DNA from: Candidatus Celerinatantimonas neptuna
GTDB taxonomy: Bacteria; Pseudomonadota; Gammaproteobacteria; Enterobacterales; Celerinatantimonadaceae
Direction: 5' to 3'
Length of the DNA stretch: 64,000 bases
Assembly (NCBI GenBank): GCA_911810475.1
Contig: OU461276.1
Coordinates: 613,501 to 677,500, forward strand
Below, one piece after another: positions 6,857 to 15,796 of the stretch; positions within the stretch are counted from its first letter, which is position 1; each line of letters begins with the position of its first letter. The notes under the pieces are model-generated. The model was given only the letters and a program-made list of their open reading frames with translations. It was not told the DNA's origin and did not search any database. Made by a program: the position numbers and the translations under genes.

Positions 6857-6870
6857 TAGCACCACAGGAC

Positions 6871-6899
6871 AACGCCTGCCTTTTGCCCTGGCAGGCGTT
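6871..6899 (+). terminator. Intrinsic terminator after hutH
   Basis: AACGCCTGCC and GGCAGGCGTT form a 10-bp GC-rich stem with a 9-nt loop, followed by a short T stretch, 14 bases past the hutH stop. hutC downstream therefore probably has some independent transcription. Confidence 0.75.
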
Positions 6900-7000
6900 T
6901 CATCTCTAAAAAGATTTGCCATATACCCTACAAAGGATATTAGAATCCAATCATTGAAGATGGTAAGCTCATAAGAATCGGCAATATATTGGAGAGCAAC

Positions 7001-7732
7001 ATGTCGGGCCGCACCGCCGCACCTCATGCCCTTTATCAACAAGTTAAATTATATGTTAAAAGACATATCAAATCAGGCGAGTGGACACCGGGGGCTTTAG
7101 TTCCATCTGAACATCAACTGGTCGAACAGCTTAAGGTCTCTCGGATGACGGTGAATCGTGCTCTGCGAGAGTTATCTCAGGAAGGAGTGATTAACCGGGT
7201 AGCCGGAGTTGGTACTTTTGTTGCTGATCAAAAACCCCAGTCCAGCTTATTGATGATTGCCAATATTGGTGATGAAATACGCCAGCGGGGGCATCAATAT
7301 CGCTGCGACGTGCTCAGTCTGCAACGGGAATCAGCCTCTTTTGAGATTGCTGCCGCCATGGGACTTGTCACAGGCCAATCGGTTTATCATATCGTTTGTA
7401 TTCATTATGAAGAAAATCTACCGGTTCAATTAGAAGATCGCTATGTGAACCCACGATTAGACCAAGATTTCCTTGAACAGAAATTCAATGCCGATCTGCC
7501 ACCATCCCAGTATTTATTGGGGAAACTGCCGGTTGAAGAGATGGAGCATATTGTCGATGCAACTCTGCCGGATGAACAACAGGCTAATGACCTGCAAATT
7601 TCAATTGAAGAACCCTGCTTAATGTTAATGCGCCGAACGTGGGTCAAAGCACAAATCGTAACTTATGTGCGTTTTCTGCACCCATCCTCACGCTACCGAT
7701 TGGGTGGCAGAATGAAGGTTTCGGCTCATTAG
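7001..7732 (+). CDS. hutC: HutC, GntR-family repressor of hut genes
   Basis: Transcriptional repressor that releases DNA on binding urocanate. The 243-residue protein has an N-terminal winged helix (about 8-75: LVPSEHQLVEQLKVSRMTVN, then LRELSQEGVINR and GVGTFV) and a C-terminal UTRA ligand domain (about 95-235, with LEDRYVNP and CLMLMRRTW). ATG 7001 with GGAG at 6991 is chosen; a TTG at 6989 is weaker. It follows hutH, and HutC-type palindromes occur at hutH and at hutU/hutF, consistent with pathway-wide control. No clear operator is seen before hutC itself. Confidence 0.93.
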   Translation: MSGRTAAPHALYQQVKLYVKRHIKSGEWTPGALVPSEHQLVEQLKVSRMTVNRALRELSQEGVINRVAGVGTFVADQKPQSSLLMIANIGDEIRQRGHQYRCDVLSLQRESASFEIAAAMGLVTGQSVYHIVCIHYEENLPVQLEDRYVNPRLDQDFLEQKFNADLPPSQYLLGKLPVEEMEHIVDATLPDEQQANDLQISIEEPCLMLMRRTWVKAQIVTYVRFLHPSSRYRLGGRMKVSAH

Positions 7733-7755
7733 GCTGCGGGTTAAAATATAATAAA

Positions 7756-7787
7756 TGGATAACCCACGATATTGTGTGGATTATCCA
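7756..7787. terminator. Hairpin between convergent hutC and acetyltransferase genes
   Basis: TGGATAACCCAC and GTGGATTATCCA form a 12-bp stem with one mismatch and an 8-nt loop in the 71-bp gap between converging genes. It is probably a bidirectional terminator, though T-runs are weak. Confidence 0.55.
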
Positions 7788-7803
7788 TACAAAGCTCATA
7801 TTT

Positions 7804-8289
7804 TTACTGCACCCGGATATGACGCATCATAATATGCTGAGGGCCAGCAGGGCCACCGGTATACAGCTCACCTGTATCGGTAAAAACACTATTGATATAA
7901 CATTGGTACGCAGGTTTGTTACGGCAATTTACGGTTAAGTAAAAATCATCATACCGGGGATAAAACTCTTGCGCATAAGCTGGAAAATTAAGAAGTGCTT
8001 GCTTCGCTATTTTTTGCCTCTGAAATTTCTGATCAATCATTAACGCCCTGATACCCAGTGCCTTTTCATGACAAAAATCGTAATGCTCAGCATATTTTAT
8101 ATCTAAAATAAAAAATCCAGCCACTTGACCTGAAGCAACAATCAAGTGTGGATGCTCATGAGATTCCAGATAAGCGATAACATCAGCCATAGAGCCAACC
8201 GTAAATATCACCTGTTCAGGTTTAACACTCAGTGCAACAACATCCTGATACTTATCTTCAGTATACTTTTCTATAGAAATCATATACAT
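7804..8289 (-). CDS. GNAT-family acetyltransferase
   Basis: Acetyl-CoA-dependent N-acetyltransferase of unknown substrate, 161 residues. The acetyl-CoA site is seen as ALGIRALMIDQKFQRQKIAK (motif A, with Q/R-x-x-x-I/G-x-A) near residues 76-95, followed by a helix, and TVNCRNKPAYQCYINSVF resembles motif B (N..A...Y...GF). It is transcribed alone, converging on hutC. Two ATG codons (8289 and 8283) are possible; neither has a strong ribosome site. It interrupts the hut region, and nothing links it to histidine metabolism. The following 273 bases show no gene. Confidence 0.75.
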   Translation of the reverse strand: MYMISIEKYTEDKYQDVVALSVKPEQVIFTVGSMADVIAYLESHEHPHLIVASGQVAGFFILDIKYAEHYDFCHEKALGIRALMIDQKFQRQKIAKQALLNFPAYAQEFYPRYDDFYLTVNCRNKPAYQCYINSVFTDTGELYTGGPAGPQHIMMRHIRVQ

Positions 8290-8562
8290 CCAGTTATCAT
8301 AAATCTTTAAGCACCTTATGCCTTAAAAAAGAGTGTTATTGTCCAAACTAACGTTTCAGACACCAAAGTATTTTTAAATTAAGCGACTCAACTTTTCAAC
8401 CATCTTATAAAATTTAAATTACAAGTATTTTACAAATACAACCCATTAAAATTTCTTTGAGAGATTTTGCATCTAATGGCTCAGCCATGCTGATTTCAAC
8501 ATCCATATATTTTCAGGTATCCAAAATAATAAAAATAGATTAAAGCGCTTATCTCAGATTTT

Positions 8563-9171
8563 TCACGAACCAGAATATGTCGGTTCTGAATTTGCAATAT
8601 CGGGGTGCTCCCGCAACCATGCCAGATGACCATCGTAAAGCGCTAGCTCATCCGCACCATGCCAGATGGCTTTTTTATAGATTGAAGCAACAAATATATC
8701 CGCCAGAGAAAAAGCCGCTCCTACAGCGAAATGCGACTCTTTCCATAACCGTTGTTGCAGTTTTTCAAGGCATCGTTCAATCCACTCCCCCCTGAGTTTT
8801 CGTTTCGTCGCGTCATTCAGATCAGGGCGAATCGCTTTAAGTACCGTTCGGTTCTGAGGTGCATGAATGCTCGAATTGACATACTCGCAAATTTCCCGGA
8901 CCTGGGCGCGTTGAAAAACCGAGTGCCCTAATAAACGTTTCTCTGGAAACAACTCTTCAATGCATTCAATAATGGCCATCGATTCAGCAATCAAGCGCCC
9001 ATCAATATCAATACAAGGGACATAACCATAGGGATTAATGTTAAGATAACTCGAAGTTAATTCCTGATGGCTCACTTCAATACGTGAATAAGGAATACAC
9101 TTAAAATTCAACGCCCACTCAACTCGTTCTGAACTATTTGAACCTTGAGCGGAATACAACGAAAGATCCAT
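8563..9171 (-). CDS. Glutathione S-transferase family protein
   Basis: Cytosolic glutathione transferase fold, 202 residues. The N-terminal thioredoxin-like domain (about 1-80) has the SNSSERVEWAL segment, where a Ser should activate glutathione, the cis-Pro in YGYVPCIDIDG and the ESMAIIECIEELFP glutathione-binding stretch. The C-terminal helical domain (about 90-195) includes FSLADIFVA with the conserved N-capping Asp. The pattern is closest to zeta-class/maleylacetoacetate isomerase-like or Gtt proteins. No tyrosine-degradation genes are nearby, so a specific role is not assigned. AAGGGA precedes the ATG. Confidence 0.8.
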   Translation of the reverse strand: MDLSLYSAQGSNSSERVEWALNFKCIPYSRIEVSHQELTSSYLNINPYGYVPCIDIDGRLIAESMAIIECIEELFPEKRLLGHSVFQRAQVREICEYVNSSIHAPQNRTVLKAIRPDLNDATKRKLRGEWIERCLEKLQQRLWKESHFAVGAAFSLADIFVASIYKKAIWHGADELALYDGHLAWLREHPDIANSEPTYSGS

Positions 9172-9219
9172 ACGTCCCTTTAAAACAATCTCGATTTATA
9201 TCATCATTATTATCGTGAT

Positions 9220-9290
9220 TTAACCTCAATTCAATATAAGAAGTCATCATAAATAGCCATTGATTCATGATATGCCAGAATGGTTTGCTA
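9220..9290. repeat. Dispersed intergenic repeat, copy A
   Basis: TTAACCTCAATTCAATATAAG followed by a stretch with AAATAGCCATT, ATTCATG and CCAGAA aligns over about 65 bp with the sequence at 40081-40140, and its first 20 bases with 14619, 15481 and 45227 (minus). All copies are between genes. It encodes nothing. The rest of 9291-9401 has no recognised feature. Confidence 0.55.
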
Positions 9291-9401
9291 GTGTGAAATT
9301 TAAGGTCAGGGACAAGGCAAATCTGCTTGCCAGAGCCATTTGGTGGCCAGCAGATTTAACGCCAGAATTGAGCTTAAGAACTTGTCGAAATATCCCAAAG
9401 G

Positions 9402-10196
9402 TTAAAAAGTAAGTTGCTCAGCTTGTTTAAGATAAGCGGTGAGTAGCGCAGTTAAAGTGGGTTGTAATTGCGCGGCCATCTCGGGATAGTACTCAAACGG
9501 TGCTTCTTCGTTCATATACAATGACTGGGCCATTTCAAGCTGGATGGCATGGATATTCTGATCGGGCTGTCCAAAATGACGAGTAATGAACCCACCTTTA
9601 AACCGGCCGTTCAAAACCCACCCAAATGGCGAATCATCACAGATTTGCGACGCGACTTGCGCCAGTTCCGGTGCGCAGCTTTGTCCCTGATTGGTCCCTA
9701 AATTCAAAGAGGGCAACTGCCCGTCAAATAAATAAGGAACGCATGAGCGAATAGAATGCGCATCAAATAACAGAGCATAACCATACTTCGCTTTAATACG
9801 AGCCAATTCATCGGCGATCTGTTGGTAATAGGGTCGCCAAATCTGTTCAATCGCCTCCTGGCGGGCCGTTTCACTGACCGACGTATGATAAAGAGGTTCG
9901 CCATTAAACAAGGTTTGTGTAAATAATCCGGTCGTGTTGCCCGTATAGAGCGGCTTATCATCCAACGGACGATTCAGATCCACCACATATCGCGAATAAT
10001 TAGCCCGGATCAGGCTCGGCTTTAAATCCTTCACGCAGTCGTATAAACGGCCCAGATGCCAGTCAGTATCGGGTAACAATCGCCCGGTTTCGGTCAGTTT
10101 CTCCGAAATTTCAGCTGTCAAAGCCTCTCCGCCATGAGGAATACTCAGCAACAGAGGGCTATCACCTGATCTAAATTCAAAGGCTTCTGGTTGCAT
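9402..10196 (-). CDS. hutG: N-formylglutamate deformylase
   Basis: Last step of the five-step hut route: N-formyl-L-glutamate to glutamate and formate. The 264-residue protein belongs to the N-formylglutamate amidohydrolase family (not the arginase-like formimidoylglutamase also called HutG). Visible conserved segments are LSIPHGG near 17-23, DTDWH near 43-47, [11 protein letters not shown] near 68-78 and [10 protein letters not shown] near 142-151, whose His, Asp and Glu residues bind metal. It overlaps hutI by 20 bp and is the last gene of hutU-hutI-hutG. The presence of hutF across the divergent promoter confirms the formylglutamate route. Confidence 0.93.
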   Translation of the reverse strand: MQPEAFEFRSGDSPLLLSIPHGGEALTAEISEKLTETGRLLPDTDWHLGRLYDCVKDLKPSLIRANYSRYVVDLNRPLDDKPLYTGNTTGLFTQTLFNGEPLYHTSVSETARQEAIEQIWRPYYQQIADELARIKAKYGYALLFDAHSIRSCVPYLFDGQLPSLNLGTNQGQSCAPELAQVASQICDDSPFGWVLNGRFKGGFITRHFGQPDQNIHAIQLEMAQSLYMNEEAPFEYYPEMAAQLQPTLTALLTAYLKQAEQLTF

Positions 10197-11361
10197 CTAA
10201 TTCTCCTTGATAAATACGCTGGTGGACAATTCGCCCCCCCAGCCAATAACTCAATTCAGCCAGGTCATCGACCTGCCAAGCCATCATATCGGCCGTATAC
10301 CCGGGTGCGATTTGACCATGAGTATCCCCCAGCCCTAATGCTTTAGCAGCATGAATGGTTACGCCATCTAAAGCTTCCTGAGGCGTTAAACCAAATAATG
10401 TACAGGCCATATTCATCATCAATCGCAGCGAAAGTACTGGCGCAGTGCCTGGGTTGCAGTCACTGGCTATGGCCATTGGCACATTGTAACGACGCAATAA
10501 TTCAATGGGGGGAAGCTGCTTTTCACGCAGCATATAAAATGCTCCGGGTAAGAGAACCGCAACGGTTCCAGAGCGAGCCATAGCCGCCACACCCGATTCA
10601 TCCAAATACTCCAGATGATCCGCTGAAAGTGCCTGATAACGCGCCGCCAGCTGGGCACCGCCATACAGCGAGAGTTGCTCAGCATGTAATTTAACTGGGA
10701 TCTCAAGCGATTTTGCACACTCAAAGACCTGCTGAACCTGTTCCGGAGTAAACGCCAGATGTTCACAAAACGCATCCACCGCATCAAAGAGCTGCTCTTG
10801 ATGCAGCTTAGGTAACACTTGGCAAACCCAATCGATATACCCTTGAGGATCATTAGCATATTCTGGCGGCAATGCATGGGCCAGTAATGCTGTCGAGCGA
10901 ACATTCACCGGCATAGACAGCCCCAACTGACGGATCACCTCAAGCATTTTTCGCTCGCTGGGCTCATCCAAACCATAACCAGATTTGATCTCAACAGTTG
11001 AGACCCCATCATCGATCAACTGTTCAAGACGAGTCTTCGCTTGCCGATAAAGCGTCTGTGGGGCAGTTTGCCGGGTCGAGCGCACCGTTGAGGCAATACC
11101 GCCCCCAGCTTTAGCTATTTCAGCATAACTTTTGCCTTGCAAACGTAAATCGAATTCATGGGCGCGCTGCCCACCGAACACCAAATGCGTATGACAGTCC
11201 ACCAGCCCGGGCGTCACCCAGGCTTGTTTTAGGTCAATGGCTCGCTCACAACCGGGGGCCAGAGAAGCATCCCCGACCCACTCAATAACCGAACCATTGG
11301 TCACAACAGCATTGGAACCTGGCTGACCTGCAATACGCGCATTGTGCCATAAGGTCCGCAT
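10177..11361 (-). CDS. hutI: Imidazolonepropionase
   Basis: Opens the ring of 4-imidazolone-5-propionate to N-formimidoyl-L-glutamate. The 394-residue amidohydrolase has [11 protein letters not shown] (metal HxH) near 55-65, [17 protein letters not shown] and SADHLEY with further metal His residues, and [11 protein letters not shown] carrying the catalytic Asp. ATG 11361 is used (GGGAATAA upstream); GTG at 11364 is an alternative. It begins directly after the hutU stop and overlaps hutG, so the three genes form one transcript. Confidence 0.96.
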   Translation of the reverse strand: MRTLWHNARIAGQPGSNAVVTNGSVIEWVGDASLAPGCERAIDLKQAWVTPGLVDCHTHLVFGGQRAHEFDLRLQGKSYAEIAKAGGGIASTVRSTRQTAPQTLYRQAKTRLEQLIDDGVSTVEIKSGYGLDEPSERKMLEVIRQLGLSMPVNVRSTALLAHALPPEYANDPQGYIDWVCQVLPKLHQEQLFDAVDAFCEHLAFTPEQVQQVFECAKSLEIPVKLHAEQLSLYGGAQLAARYQALSADHLEYLDESGVAAMARSGTVAVLLPGAFYMLREKQLPPIELLRRYNVPMAIASDCNPGTAPVLSLRLMMNMACTLFGLTPQEALDGVTIHAAKALGLGDTHGQIAPGYTADMMAWQVDDLAELSYWLGGRIVHQRIYQGELDATRSL

Positions 11362-11364
11362 CAC

Positions 11365-13041
11365 TTATTCCCTATTTAACATAGGTAAATTCAGATCGTG
11401 TTCTTTCGCACAATCAATCGCACTCTGATACCCGGCATCAGCATGACGCATGACACCGGTCGCCGGGTCGTTATGCAATACACGGGCAATCCGCCGATCC
11501 GCATCGTCACTCCCATCACAGACAATTACCATCCCCGCGTGCTGCGAGAAGCCCATTCCGACGCCACCACCATGATGCAGCGAAACCCAGGTTGCACCAC
11601 TGGCCGTATTCAATAAAGCATTCAGTAATGGCCAATCAGAAACGGCATCTGAACCATCTTTCATCGATTCGGTTTCACGGTTCGGGCTGGCAACAGACCC
11701 TGAATCAAGATGATCCCGACCAATAACAACTGGCGCAGACAACTCACCGCGACGCACCATTTCATTAAATGCCAAACCTAATTTTTCACGATCACCCAAA
11801 CCAACCCAGCAAATCCGTGAAGGCAAACCCTGGAAATGAATCCGTTCACGAGCCATATCTAACCATTGATGAAGATGGGCATCATCAGGGATCAATTCTT
11901 TAATTTTGGCATCCGTTTTATAAATATCTTCAGGATCGCCTGAAAGAGCCGCCCAACGGAATGGCCCGATGCCTTTGCAGAATAACGGACGCACATAAGC
12001 GGGAACAAATCCAGGGAAAGCAAAGGCATTGTGAACCCCTTCATCACTTGCCATCTGACGCAGGTTATTCCCGTAATCAAAAGTTGGAACACCTTGCTCA
12101 TGCAACGCTAACATCGCCTGAACATGAATCGCCATCGATTGTTTGGCTGCTTTAACGACAGCTTCAGGCTCACTCTGGCTACGTTCACGATATTCTTCCC
12201 AGCTCCAGCCAACCGGCAAATAACCATTGAGCGGATCATGGGCGCTGGTCTGGTCAGTTAACATATCGGGTTTAACTCCCCGACGAACCAGCTCTGGCAA
12301 AACGTCTGCGATATTACCCTGTAGAGCAACAGAGACCGTTTTACCTTCCTGACAATACCGTTCAATGCGGGCTAACGCGTCATCCAGATCTGCAGCCTGC
12401 TCGTCAACGTAGCCCGTTTCTAATCGAAAATCGATGCGTGACTGCTGACACTCAACGGTTAAAGAAGACATTCCGGCGAAGGTCGCAGCTAATGGCTGTG
12501 CCCCCCCCATGCCACCTAATCCAGCAGTTAACAACCAACGACCGTTCAGTTGCCCCTGATAATGCTGACGCCCCGCTTCGGCAATAGTTTCATAAGTGCC
12601 CTGAACGATGCCCTGGCTACCGATGTAAATCCAACTTCCGGCCGTCATCTGGCCGTACATCATCAACCCTTTCGCATCGAGTTCGTTAAAATGCTCCCAA
12701 TTAGCCCAATGTGGCACCAAGTTGGAGTTGGCAATTAATACCCGGGGCGCATCTTTATGCGTTTTGAAAACACCGACGGGTTTACCAGACTGAACCAGCA
12801 GGGTTTCATCTTCTTCGAGTTCACGCAATGACGCAACGATTTGATCAAAACACTCCCAATTCCGGGCCGCCCGACCAATACCACCATAAATAATCAGCTC
12901 TTTTGGATTTTCAGCCACCTGAGGATCCAAGTTATTCATCAGCATGCGTAGCGGCGCTTCAGTCAGCCAGCTTTTAGCGGTTAATTGAGTACCTGTTGCG
13001 GCCTTAATCACCGTATCACGGTAACGGGTGGGCGTTGTCAT
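11365..13041 (-). CDS. hutU: Urocanate hydratase
   Basis: Converts urocanate to 4-imidazolone-5-propionate with tightly bound NAD+. The 558-residue protein is full length. The NAD-binding region contains [23 protein letters not shown] and [13 protein letters not shown] are active-site segments typical of urocanases. The frame remains open to 13263, but MTTPTRYRD at 13041 is the family start and has GAGG eight bases upstream; the extra codons overlap the promoter and hutF. It leads the hutU-hutI-hutG operon, divergent from hutF, with HutC operators between. Confidence 0.97.
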   Translation of the reverse strand: MTTPTRYRDTVIKAATGTQLTAKSWLTEAPLRMLMNNLDPQVAENPKELIIYGGIGRAARNWECFDQIVASLRELEEDETLLVQSGKPVGVFKTHKDAPRVLIANSNLVPHWANWEHFNELDAKGLMMYGQMTAGSWIYIGSQGIVQGTYETIAEAGRQHYQGQLNGRWLLTAGLGGMGGAQPLAATFAGMSSLTVECQQSRIDFRLETGYVDEQAADLDDALARIERYCQEGKTVSVALQGNIADVLPELVRRGVKPDMLTDQTSAHDPLNGYLPVGWSWEEYRERSQSEPEAVVKAAKQSMAIHVQAMLALHEQGVPTFDYGNNLRQMASDEGVHNAFAFPGFVPAYVRPLFCKGIGPFRWAALSGDPEDIYKTDAKIKELIPDDAHLHQWLDMARERIHFQGLPSRICWVGLGDREKLGLAFNEMVRRGELSAPVVIGRDHLDSGSVASPNRETESMKDGSDAVSDWPLLNALLNTASGATWVSLHHGGGVGMGFSQHAGMVIVCDGSDDADRRIARVLHNDPATGVMRHADAGYQSAIDCAKEHDLNLPMLNRE

Positions 13042-13094
13042 AGACTGTTCCTCTAATAATAAAAGTAATCGGATTACAATGTTGCCTGCATAAC

Positions 13095-13114
13095 CTGTAT
13101 ATACAAGTATACAA
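13095..13114. promoter_or_regulatory. HutC-type operators before hutU
   Basis: CTGTATATACAAG (13095-13107) is the inverse of the hutH operator with one changed base, and CAAGTATACAA (13104-13114) overlaps it as a second, weaker palindrome. The pair lies 54 bp upstream of hutU in the hutU/hutF divergent region. Confidence 0.68.
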
Positions 13115-13202
13115 AAAATTATCAGAATGGCTATATCTATTCTGGCAAAACTTGCATTACTACGCATAATTGCATGTTTACATCTGTTTATGATTTGATA
13201 TA

Positions 13203-13213
13203 TGTATAGACAG
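13203..13213. promoter_or_regulatory. Probable HutC half-operator before hutF
   Basis: TGTATAGACAG differs by one base from the TGTATATACAG core of the hutU operator and lies 32 bp upstream of the hutF start. A separate site for hutF would let the repressor control both directions. Confidence 0.45.
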
Positions 13214-13244
13214 GAAATTAACCCACCATGACAAAGAGACCGGC

Positions 13245-14615
13245 ATGACCCGATATTACGCACCTCAGGCCTATTTACCCCAAGGATGGACTCAAAATGT
13301 TATCTTCGATGTAAGTCAGAATGGATTTATCCGGGATATTCAGATCGCGCCATTTGATGCCCAATGCGAGAAGCTTGATGGCCCGGTGGTACCAGGCATG
13401 CCGAATCTTCATTCACACGCTTTTCAACGCGCGATGGCCGGCCTTGCCGAACAAAGAACCAATCCTCACGATAGTTTCTGGAGCTGGCGTGAACAAATGT
13501 ACCATGTGGCACTCAACATCCCCCCCGAGCAGCTCTATCACATTGCACGATATCTTTATATTGAACTGCTCGAAGGGGGATACACCAGTATCGCGGAGTT
13601 CCACTATCTACATCATGCGCCAGATGGAACACCTTATCGCCCGCTTGATGAAATGGCCGATGCAATCAGCCAGGCGGCGAATGATGCCGGAATTGGCCTG
13701 ACGTTATTACCAACACTTTATACTTATAGTGATTTTGCTGGCCGGCCACCAGCGGACACGCAACGCCGGTTTATTCAAACCACGGAGCAATATCTTACCG
13801 GGATGAAACGACTGCAAAAACAGCTACAAACCCGGCCAAACCAGCGATTAGGAGGGTGTTTCCACTCACTTAGGGCCTGTTCTGAGAAACAGTTACAAGC
13901 GGTCGTTGAAGAGCTGCCTTCTGACTGGCCGATTCATATCCATATTTCTGAACAGCGACGTGAAGTCGAGCAATGCCTGATAACACACAATACAACTCCA
14001 CTTCACTGGCTTAGCCAGCACGTTGATCTTAATTCAAGATGGACCTTGATTCACTCGACTCATCTAACCGGAGAAGAACTTTCAACTCTGGCTAAAAGTG
14101 GTGCCATCGCAGGTTTATGCCCGACCACTGAAGCTAATTTGGGTGATGGTATTTTCCCCTGCAGGACTTACCTGAACCAGGGAGGTGCAATCGGAATCGG
14201 AAGTGATAGCCATATTTCAACCTGCTTTATCGAAGAACTTCGTTGGCTTGAATATGGGCAACGGTTACTCGAACAGCAACGGAATTGCCTGGCCGACGAA
14301 ACGACACCAAGTACGGCTGAACGATTGCTCAATGAAGCTTTATTAGGCGGCGCAAAATCACTGGCTCAACCTATCGGAAAATTAGCAGTAAATTCACGGG
14401 CGGACTGGCTGGTCCTTGATCTTGATGAACCATGGTTAAATTGTTCGCCAGGCACTCACTTAATGGACACCTGGTTATTTGCACTGAAATCTCCGGCAAT
14501 TAAAGATGTCATGGTTGCAGGTCGCTGGTCTTTAAAAAATGGCATACATCCCCAAAAACAACAGGCAAAAACAGACCTGATGCAAACACTGAATACTCTT
14601 CGGGGAACCATCTAA
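13245..14615 (+). CDS. hutF: N-formimidoylglutamate deiminase
   Basis: Hydrolyses N-formimidoyl-L-glutamate to N-formylglutamate and ammonia, feeding HutG. The 456-residue amidohydrolase has [17 protein letters not shown] (metal HxH, about 50-66), the [10 protein letters not shown] substrate segment, [22 protein letters not shown] and GIGSDSHIS with the catalytic Asp. These are characteristic of HutF as in Pseudomonas. It is read divergently from hutU. The start ATG has AGAG about ten bases upstream; an earlier ATG (13228) is out of frame. A hairpin terminator follows the stop. Confidence 0.96.
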   Translation: MTRYYAPQAYLPQGWTQNVIFDVSQNGFIRDIQIAPFDAQCEKLDGPVVPGMPNLHSHAFQRAMAGLAEQRTNPHDSFWSWREQMYHVALNIPPEQLYHIARYLYIELLEGGYTSIAEFHYLHHAPDGTPYRPLDEMADAISQAANDAGIGLTLLPTLYTYSDFAGRPPADTQRRFIQTTEQYLTGMKRLQKQLQTRPNQRLGGCFHSLRACSEKQLQAVVEELPSDWPIHIHISEQRREVEQCLITHNTTPLHWLSQHVDLNSRWTLIHSTHLTGEELSTLAKSGAIAGLCPTTEANLGDGIFPCRTYLNQGGAIGIGSDSHISTCFIEELRWLEYGQRLLEQQRNCLADETTPSTAERLLNEALLGGAKSLAQPIGKLAVNSRADWLVLDLDEPWLNCSPGTHLMDTWLFALKSPAIKDVMVAGRWSLKNGIHPQKQQAKTDLMQTLNTLRGTI

Positions 14616-14618
14616 TTT

Positions 14619-14669
14619 AACCTCAATTCGGGATAAAACGTAACTCACGATATTATCCCGAATTGGGTT
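14619..14669. terminator. Long hairpin between convergent hutF and TSUP genes
   Basis: AACCTCAATTCGGGATAA (14619-14636) and TTATCCCGAATTGGGTT (14653-14669) pair over about 16 bases. It fills the 58-bp gap between converging genes and should end both transcripts. Its left arm is also the start of the dispersed intergenic repeat, so a repeat seems to have been recruited as a terminator. Confidence 0.7.
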
Positions 14670-14673
14670 CTAA

Positions 14674-15456
14674 TTACAAAATATGAACTAAATACCGGGC
14701 TAACATTAACAGGCTCATCGTCACCACTAAATAACGCAGATACTTCGGATTAATTCGAAACAAAGCATGGGCACCGAGCCATGCACCGATCATCTGACCT
14801 ACCAGCATGACCATGGCAGCTAACCAAATCACATGCCCGCCAAGTAAAAAGATAACCAGAGACGCCACATTAGACGCACAATTAAGTGTTTTAGCAACAG
14901 CTGTTGCCTCAACCAGCGATAACCCTCTAAGTGATACGCCAGCTAAGGCAAAAAACGAACCGGTTCCCGGGCCGAAAAAACCATCATACCCACCGATCAG
15001 AGGAACAACCACTCGCCGGTATAATTTTGTCGAACAGTTTGGCTTTCCGGTATTCTCAACCGGGCGAGGGGCCAGCAGAAAATAACCTGCAATCACCGCT
15101 AATACAACCGGAACAATCCACTCAAGCCAACTTGTATGAAGCTGTTGAACAAGCAAAGTGCCTAAAACTGCACCGATAAGCGATCCCAGCATCAATGGCC
15201 GAACCTGCTTATAAGACAATCGACCACTTCGAATCATAATCCAGGAAGCCGTAGCAGTCCCCACACTGCCCTGAAACTTATTAGTGCCTAATGCCCATAA
15301 TGGCGGAATACCGCTCATCATCAACGCAGGAAGAGCCAATAGGCCGCCTCCCCCGGCTAACGTATCCACAGTCCCCGCAATAATCGCGACACAAAACAAA
15401 AAAAACAGTGCATGCCATGTCAGCGAACCGACTAGTGGATTCACAATCATATCCAT
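14674..15456 (-). CDS. TSUP (TauE/SafE) family membrane permease, YfcA-like
   Basis: Inner-membrane transporter of the TauE/SafE/YfcA family, members of which export sulfite, sulfoacetate or other anions. The 260-residue protein has about eight hydrophobic segments in two repeats. The family signatures are GTVDTLAGGGGLLALPAL near 28-45 and GGYDGFFGPGTGSFF near 153-167. The substrate is unknown; neighbours give no hint because hutF converges on it and a GH3 gene diverges. The ribosome site is weak, and ATG codons at 15456 and 15450 are both possible. Confidence 0.85.
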   Translation of the reverse strand: MDMIVNPLVGSLTWHALFFLFCVAIIAGTVDTLAGGGGLLALPALMMSGIPPLWALGTNKFQGSVGTATASWIMIRSGRLSYKQVRPLMLGSLIGAVLGTLLVQQLHTSWLEWIVPVVLAVIAGYFLLAPRPVENTGKPNCSTKLYRRVVVPLIGGYDGFFGPGTGSFFALAGVSLRGLSLVEATAVAKTLNCASNVASLVIFLLGGHVIWLAAMVMLVGQMIGAWLGAHALFRINPKYLRYLVVTMSLLMLARYLVHIL

Positions 15457-15480
15457 TGAAAAATCATCCCAAAACCTTAA

Positions 15481-15520
15481 TTAACCCCAACTCGGAATAA
15501 GCAATCACAATTGAATCCCG
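15481..15520. repeat. Dispersed intergenic repeat, copy C
   Basis: TTAACCCCAACTCGGAATAA plus GCAATCACAATTGAAT matches the copy at 40081 (ACCCCAATCTGGAATAAG then AATTACAATTAAAT). It lies in the divergent region between the permease and GH3 genes, just upstream of the permease start. Confidence 0.5.
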
Positions 15521-15659
15521 ATTCAAGATTGAATTAACAATAAATTAACGATAAAGGCACTTATCATAACGGCTATTTCATAATAGATAAATCATCTCAA
15601 AATCACGCCATTTTTCACATCGTTATAACTGTTTAATCAACAATTGAATTTGTGACTTC

Positions 15660-15763
15660 TATAAAAATACATGCCGGTAAAGTTCTGTAACATATTGATT
15701 CTGGATTGTTACTGATTTGCAGGCAAAACCTGAATGCACCTTTTGGTGTATTCAGGTTTTTTT
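15660..15763 (+). ncRNA. Terminated leader or small RNA upstream of the GH3 gene
   Basis: AAAACCTGAATGCACC (15725-15740) and GGTGTATTCAGGTTTT (15745-15760) form a 16-bp stem (one G-U pair) with a TTTT loop and seven T residues, a textbook intrinsic terminator. No plus-strand gene lies upstream: the previous gene is divergent. It ends 34 bases before the GH3 start codon. So either a roughly 100-nt RNA from this promoter region is a free small RNA, or GH3 expression is set by termination control. A TTGAAT/ATACAT or TATAAA promoter near 15640-15670 is possible; the 5' end is a guess. The rest of 15521-15659 is AT-rich. Confidence 0.6.
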
Positions 15764-15796
15764 ATGTGAAATATAAAATAAAGACAGGGAGTTACT

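Noticed and set aside
6605-7042. 145-codon minus-strand frame over the hutH end
   Set aside because: Antisense to hutH, its terminator and the hutC start; no ribosome site or family match.
10467-10904. 145-codon minus frame inside hutI
   Set aside because: Different frame of the same strand within a well-supported gene; composition is not protein-like.
13042-13263. 74-codon N-terminal extension of hutU
   Set aside because: It overlaps HutC operators and the hutF start, and has no homology; the normal urocanase start with a ribosome site is at 13041.
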